NCBI GenBank assembly: GCA_963779645.1
Contig: CAVZYX010000005.1
Span: 1,116,001-1,180,000 of the forward strand
DNA from: CALMBW01 sp963779645
GTDB lineage: Bacteria; Actinomycetota; CADDZG01; WHSQ01
Reading direction: 5' to 3'
Length of the DNA stretch: 64,000 nt
In this document: positions 60,352-64,000 of the stretch, one piece after another
Position numbering within the stretch: the stretch's first letter is position 1
Layout: each line of letters starts with the position of its first letter
Notes under the pieces: generated by a model
Database searches by the model: none
Seen by the model: only the letters and a program-made list of their open reading frames with translations
What the model was told of the DNA's origin: nothing
Made by a program: the position numbers and the translations under genes

Positions 60352-60755
60352 TCGGGTACGACGGCGATCCCGACCAGCTCGACTTTCGCAGAAGGATCGA
60401 ACAAACCCTTCACCTCGAACAGCGCGATGGCGGGGTAGTGGGTACCGAAATGATTCGTGTACGCAACGCCGATCTCTTTTAGAGAAGAGCGATAGGCATC
60501 GGCATCCGTCACGTAGATGGTTAGTGACACCAGGTGCTCGGGCTTAGCACCGGCGGCCTCCAAGGCATGGTTGACGTTGGCGCCTGCTTGCGAGAATTGC
60601 TCGATGATGTCGTCGCTGACGATCTTGCTGTCCGCATCGTGTGCGGCTTGGCCACCCAGGTAGATAGTTCGGCCTTTTGCGGGGATGACGACGTGAGAGA
60701 AGCCGAAGGGCGCCGGGAGGGTTGGCGGGTTGAGGATCTCGTGGGGGGTGGTCAT
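60348..60755 (-). CDS. RidA family enamine/imine deaminase
   Basis: 135 residues from ATG 60755, which overlaps the stop of the hydratase gene (ATGA). YjgF/RidA fold: GRTIYLGGQAAHDADSKIVS, ANVNHALEAAGAKPEHLVSL, TNHFGTHYPAIALFEVKGLF and the end KVELVGIAVV. The family's Arg near GxPxRxxV is not conserved: the segment reads FGTHYPAIALFEV, so it is one of the diverged subfamilies and may act on a special enamine. In this module the natural candidate is the amino-oxo-cyclohexene-CoA formed by the fused flavoprotein at 62502. Confidence 0.85.
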   Translation of the reverse strand: MTTPHEILNPPTLPAPFGFSHVVIPAKGRTIYLGGQAAHDADSKIVSDDIIEQFSQAGANVNHALEAAGAKPEHLVSLTIYVTDADAYRSSLKEIGVAYTNHFGTHYPAIALFEVKGLFDPSAKVELVGIAVVPD

Positions 60756-61579
60756 TTGCCGGTCCACTTTGGGTCGCGGCCCTCGCTGAAGGCTTTGTAG
60801 AACTCGGCGTGGTCGGCTGTGGTCATGAGGAGGGCTTGGGTGGTTGCTTCTAGTTCGATCGCGCCTGCCAGGTCCATGTCCAACTCGCGGGATAGAAGCA
60901 TCTTTGTGTTCGCGTAGGCGAGGGTCGGGCCCTCGGCGAGGCGCTTCGCTAAAACAGCGGTGATCTCGCCGAGTTTGTCGTCGTCAACGACCTTGTAGGC
61001 GAGGCCGAGTTCCTCGGCCCCGGCAGAGTCGAGTTTGTCGCCCAGCATCAGGAGTTCGGTGGCTTTTGAAAGACCGATGAGTCGAGGAAGAAGATAGGCC
61101 GACCCCATGTCGGCACCTGCGAGACCTACCTTCGTGAAAAGGAAAGCGAACGAAGACGACTTCGCCATCACCCTGAAGTCGGCAGCCAGCGCGATCACCG
61201 AACCGGCCCCCGCTGCGATCCCGTTGAGCGAGGCGATTATCGGCACCGGGCACTCACGCATCCGCTGAACGACGGCACCGGTCATCCGTGTGAAGTCGAG
61301 CAATCGAGCGGAGTCGCTCTTGAGTAGCTCGCCGATGATCTCGTGAACGTCACCGCCGGAACAGAAGCCTCGGCCCTCGCCGGTGATGACGAGAACCCGA
61401 ACATCTGGTCTGTGGGGAAGCTCGGCCAGAAGGTCTCGCAGGTCGGCATAGATGTCGAAGGTCAAGGCATTGAGCTTGTCCGGTCGGTTGAACGTGAGTG
61501 TGGCGACCCCATCGGCGATCTCGAAGCGGAAGTGCTCCCACTTGTCCGTGAAGTCGGGCGTAGCTCGGAATGGAGTCAT
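60752..61579 (-). CDS. Enoyl-CoA hydratase/isomerase
   Basis: 275 residues. Crotonase fold: VATLTFNRPDKLNALTFDIY, oxyanion loop GEGRGFCSGGDVHEI, second NH in SLNGIAAGAGSVIALAADFR, and LGLAYKVVDDDKLGEI. The catalytic Glu positions read FTKVGLAGADMGSAYLLPRL (GADMG, one acid only), so it may be an isomerase or a ring hydrolase rather than a classic hydratase. Operon with RidA. Confidence 0.87.
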   Translation of the reverse strand: MTPFRATPDFTDKWEHFRFEIADGVATLTFNRPDKLNALTFDIYADLRDLLAELPHRPDVRVLVITGEGRGFCSGGDVHEIIGELLKSDSARLLDFTRMTGAVVQRMRECPVPIIASLNGIAAGAGSVIALAADFRVMAKSSSFAFLFTKVGLAGADMGSAYLLPRLIGLSKATELLMLGDKLDSAGAEELGLAYKVVDDDKLGEITAVLAKRLAEGPTLAYANTKMLLSRELDMDLAGAIELEATTQALLMTTADHAEFYKAFSEGRDPKWTGK

Positions 61580-61653
61580 GTGCGTAAGCTACACGGACTG
61601 CGCTGTCTCACACCGAGGCGGCGAAAACCAGTGAGACAGGGGAGTCCGTCGGG

Positions 61654-62505
61654 ATGCAAGTAGGGGTGGGGCTTCCGAGCGCGGTTCCGCATACGCCCGC
61701 GGCCCTTCTCCTCGAGTGGGCCGAACGTGCTGACACCGGTTCCTTCTCGAGCCTGGGTGTGGTCGATCGTGTGCTCTACGACTGCTACGAACCGATGACG
61801 GCTCTGGCGGCCGCGGCCGCCGTCACCGATCGCATAGGTCTCGTAACGATGGTAGTCATCGCGCCGCTACGGAACACAGCTCTTCTGGCGAAAGAAGCAG
61901 CCACCGTGGACGCGCTTTCCGGAGGGCGCCTCACGCTCGGAGTCAGCGTCGGCGCAAGGAAAGAGGACTACGAAGGCTCGGGCGTCGACCCGAGCCAGCG
62001 CGGCGAGGTTCTCACCGACCAACTCGCCGACCTTCGTTCCTACTGGGAGCGCGACGACGTTGGCCCGATGAGTGCGGACGGAGAACGGCCACGGCTCCTC
62101 GTCGGAGGAACGAGCGACTTGTCCTCACTCCGGATGGCCAAATATTCAGACGGTTACGTGCACGGGGGCGGGCCTCCTCGAACGTTCGTGCGTGCTGCCG
62201 ATCAGGCGCGCACCGCGTGGGCCGAGGTTGGGCGACCCGGGTCGCCGGCGCTGTGGGCGCAGGGGTACTTCGCGCTTGGGGATGCCGACGTGGTCGAGCG
62301 CGGCCATGCCTACATGCGTGACTACTACGGGTTCACCGGGCCCTTCGCCGAGAAGATCGCCGAAGGACTGCTGACCACTCCACAAGCGGTCGCGCAGTTC
62401 TGTCGTGGCTACTCCGAAGCGGGCTGCGACGAGCTCGTCCTCCTGCCGGCTGTTGCCGAAATAGATCAACTGGATCGCCTCCAAGAAGCCCTAGCCGAAG
62501 CATGA
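61654..62505 (+). CDS. LLM-class flavin-dependent oxidoreductase
   Basis: 283 residues, luciferase-like barrel. VGVGLPSAVPHTPAALLLEW at the start, RIGLVTMVVIAPLRNTALLA, LSGGRLTLGVSVGARKEDYE, RPRLLVGGTSDLSSLRMAKY, and GCDELVLLPAVAEIDQLDRL at the end. It uses reduced FMN or F420. The stop overlaps the next start (ATGA), tying it to the aromatic-CoA route, where it might supply or use a ring intermediate. Cofactor not decided. Confidence 0.87.
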   Translation: MQVGVGLPSAVPHTPAALLLEWAERADTGSFSSLGVVDRVLYDCYEPMTALAAAAAVTDRIGLVTMVVIAPLRNTALLAKEAATVDALSGGRLTLGVSVGARKEDYEGSGVDPSQRGEVLTDQLADLRSYWERDDVGPMSADGERPRLLVGGTSDLSSLRMAKYSDGYVHGGGPPRTFVRAADQARTAWAEVGRPGSPALWAQGYFALGDADVVERGHAYMRDYYGFTGPFAEKIAEGLLTTPQAVAQFCRGYSEAGCDELVLLPAVAEIDQLDRLQEALAEA

Positions 62506-64000
62506 AGGTCGCCTGTATCGGTGGAGGCCCCGCCGGTCTCTATCTCTCGCTGCTGTTGAAGAAGGCACGACCCGATTCAGACGTCACCATCTTCGAACGC
62601 AATCCCGCAGGTGCGACCTATGGGTGGGGAGTCGTTTTCTCCGATCGGACACTCACGTCGTTCCGCGAGGCCGACTACAAGACCTATCAGCAGATCATCG
62701 ACAACTTCATCATCTGGGACTCGATCGATGTCTGCTACCGGGATGAAGTCGTGCGCTGCGGTGGTCAGGTGTTCTCGGGGATCTCACGCAAGTACCTGCT
62801 GGGCTTGCTCGAGGCGCGCGCCGTGGAGCTGGGCGTTCGCTTCGAGCACGAGCGCGAGGTCGCGGATGTCGCCGAGTTCGCCGATCACGATCTCGTGGTT
62901 GGGGCTGACGGCGTGCGCAGTACCGTGCGCGAGGCATACGTCGAGGCTTTCAGGCCCCGTTTCGTCTCGGGGAAGAGCCGCTACATCTGGTTCGGCACTA
63001 CCAGGTCGTTCGATTCCTTCACGTTCATCCTCCGAAGCAACAAGGATGGCTTCTTCCAGGTTCACGCCTATCCCTATGACGGCACCGCGAGCACCTTCAT
63101 CGTCGAATGCGATGCCGACACATGGCAACATGCAGGACTTGACTTCGCAGACGAGCGAGCGAGCATCGACTACTGCGAGGAACTCTTCGCTCCCGAGTTG
63201 CGGGGACACAAGCTCATGTCGAACAACTCGAAGTGGATCGGTTTCGAAACCCTCAGATGCAGGTCGTGGCATCACGACAATGTCGTGTTGGTCGGCGATG
63301 CGGCACACACAGCGCACTTCTCGATCGGTTCCGGAACGAAGTTGGCGATGGAGGACTCGATCGCGCTAGCCAATGCATTAGAGGAGAAATCGACCGTGGG
63401 GGCCGCGCTCGTGGAGTACGAGCTCGAGCGCAAGCCGCGAGTCGAGCGATTCCAGGAAGCGGCGCGCCAGAGCCAGACCTACTTCGAAAACACACGCCGG
63501 TACCAGCACATGGAGCCGCTGCAGTTCGCGTTCCACCTTCTCTCTCGAAGTGGACGAATCGACTACGACGACCTTCGACTGCGCGATAGGCACTTCGTCG
63601 GCGCCGTCGATCGCTGGTTCGTCGACCGCTCGAACGTTGAGGCGCGGCTCGCGATCGCAACGCCTCCGGCTTTCGCACCTCTCGATCTGCGCAAGTTGGT
63701 TATCCCGAACCGCGTTGCCGTGGTCGGCGAGTCAGACTCCGGCGCTGGACTGGTGTTCACCGACACCGTTGCCGTTTCCGAGCAGGGGCGGGCGACCCCC
63801 GCCGACTCGGGTATCTATTCGGCCGACCAAGCATCAGCGTGGAAGAAGGCGATCGCGGAAGCGAGAGAGAGGTCGGGAGCAGCCTTCGCGATCACACTCG
63901 GCCACGCGGGGCCGCGAGGCGCAACCAAAGACCGCACGCTCACCGTCGACATCCCGCTGGATGAAGGTTGGCCGATCCTGGCTGCATCGCCCGCCGCCTA
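62502..64000 (+). CDS. Fused FAD monooxygenase / old-yellow-enzyme protein (salicylyl- or 2-aminobenzoyl-CoA type), 3' end cut
   Basis: 499 codons visible with no stop before the window end. Residues 1-390 are a class A flavoprotein monooxygenase: VACIGGGPAGLYLSLLLKKA, VVGADGVRSTVREAY and VLVGDAAHTAHFSIGSGTKL. From about residue 395 an old-yellow-enzyme domain begins (LVIPNRVAVVGESDSGAG, ITLGHAGPRGATKD). This fusion is known from salicylyl-CoA 5-hydroxylase and 2-aminobenzoyl-CoA monooxygenase/reductase, which hydroxylate and then reduce the ring of an aryl-CoA. The neighbours (aryl-CoA ligase, RidA, hydratase, acyl-CoA dehydrogenase) fit; RidA favours the amino compound. Confidence 0.85.
   Translation, partial: MKVACIGGGPAGLYLSLLLKKARPDSDVTIFERNPAGATYGWGVVFSDRTLTSFREADYKTYQQIIDNFIIWDSIDVCYRDEVVRCGGQVFSGISRKYLLGLLEARAVELGVRFEHEREVADVAEFADHDLVVGADGVRSTVREAYVEAFRPRFVSGKSRYIWFGTTRSFDSFTFILRSNKDGFFQVHAYPYDGTASTFIVECDADTWQHAGLDFADERASIDYCEELFAPELRGHKLMSNNSKWIGFETLRCRSWHHDNVVLVGDAAHTAHFSIGSGTKLAMEDSIALANALEEKSTVGAALVEYELERKPRVERFQEAARQSQTYFENTRRYQHMEPLQFAFHLLSRSGRIDYDDLRLRDRHFVGAVDRWFVDRSNVEARLAIATPPAFAPLDLRKLVIPNRVAVVGESDSGAGLVFTDTVAVSEQGRATPADSGIYSADQASAWKKAIAEARERSGAAFAITLGHAGPRGATKDRTLTVDIPLDEGWPILAASPAA

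Noticed and set aside
62611..63369. 252-codon open frame inside the fused monooxygenase
   Set aside because: Ser/Arg-rich shadow in another frame; the frame from 62502 has all flavoprotein motifs and no stop.
1..64000. CRISPR arrays, insertion sequences, prophage genes
   Set aside because: No regular repeat-spacer series, transposase, integrase or phage structural motif was found on either strand.

Overview
The window is 64 kb of a high-GC (roughly 60% by eye) bacterial chromosome, most likely an uncultured member of the Actinomycetota. The left-edge order ftsB - S1 protein - DUF501 - ppx and the trio histidine phosphatase - DUF3090 - SCO1664-type protein are typical actinobacterial blocks. 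GTG starts and 4-base ATGA/GTGA overlaps are common. There is no IS element, prophage or CRISPR array. Coding density is very high: four convergent gene pairs share a single 4-base stop-codon overlap and three more overlap by 14-21 bases. No stretch above 300 bases lacks a gene; the longest gaps (13513-13744 and 27869-28114) hold nothing clear and a candidate operator, respectively.

Layout. 1-5.9 kb: division and housekeeping block (FtsB, S1 protein, DUF501, Ppx/GppA, acyl-CoA synthetase, histidine phosphatase, DUF3090, SCO1664-like). 6-10.5 kb: secreted subtilase, tRNA-Leu(UAA), PAS-GAF-PP2C phosphatase, membrane-anchored dual-specificity phosphatase. 10.5-16 kb: membrane protein plus PEP-synthase-like enzyme, two half-size TauE/SafE proteins, small membrane protein, EamA exporter. 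16-20.6 kb: CGNR regulator, enolase-superfamily epimerase with DUF1611 partner (possible D-glutamate or dipeptide use), and a LigD-type ligase and polymerase as separate genes. 20.5-31.8 kb: mostly secreted or membrane proteins (amine oxidase, VanY-like peptidase, NCS2 permease, YpfJ-type protease, orphan binding protein, copper protein, M23 peptidase) and an enolase-superfamily enzyme. 31.8-37.4 kb: DUF4062-STAND ATPase, CASTOR/POLLUX-like channel, DEAD-box helicase.

37.5-49.6 kb is a polyamine module: a PotABCD-type importer, agmatinase, aminobutyraldehyde dehydrogenase, class III aminotransferase (damaged frame), PuuB-like oxidase, GABA aminotransferase and succinate-semialdehyde dehydrogenase. 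Together they could carry agmatine or putrescine to succinate. 49.7-57.8 kb holds TypA, a GH3 enzyme, a PAC2 protein, a molybdopterin oxidoreductase, cold-shock protein and small proteins. 57.6-64 kb is an aromatic-CoA module: PaaK-like ligase, acyl-CoA dehydrogenase, RidA, enoyl-CoA hydratase, LLM flavoprotein and a fused monooxygenase/old-yellow-enzyme protein cut by the window end. The RidA next to that fusion suggests a 2-aminobenzoyl-CoA route.

The most novel-looking item is the 566-residue secreted protein at 28115-29815. It appears to combine all histidine and methionine ligands of a peptidylglycine/dopamine monooxygenase-like two-copper core with a C-terminal type 1 copper domain. Several otherwise well-conserved genes carry frameshifts (near 4500, 5485, 37941, 38540 and 44090-44330), mostly single extra bases, which more likely reflect consensus errors in the assembly than gene decay.
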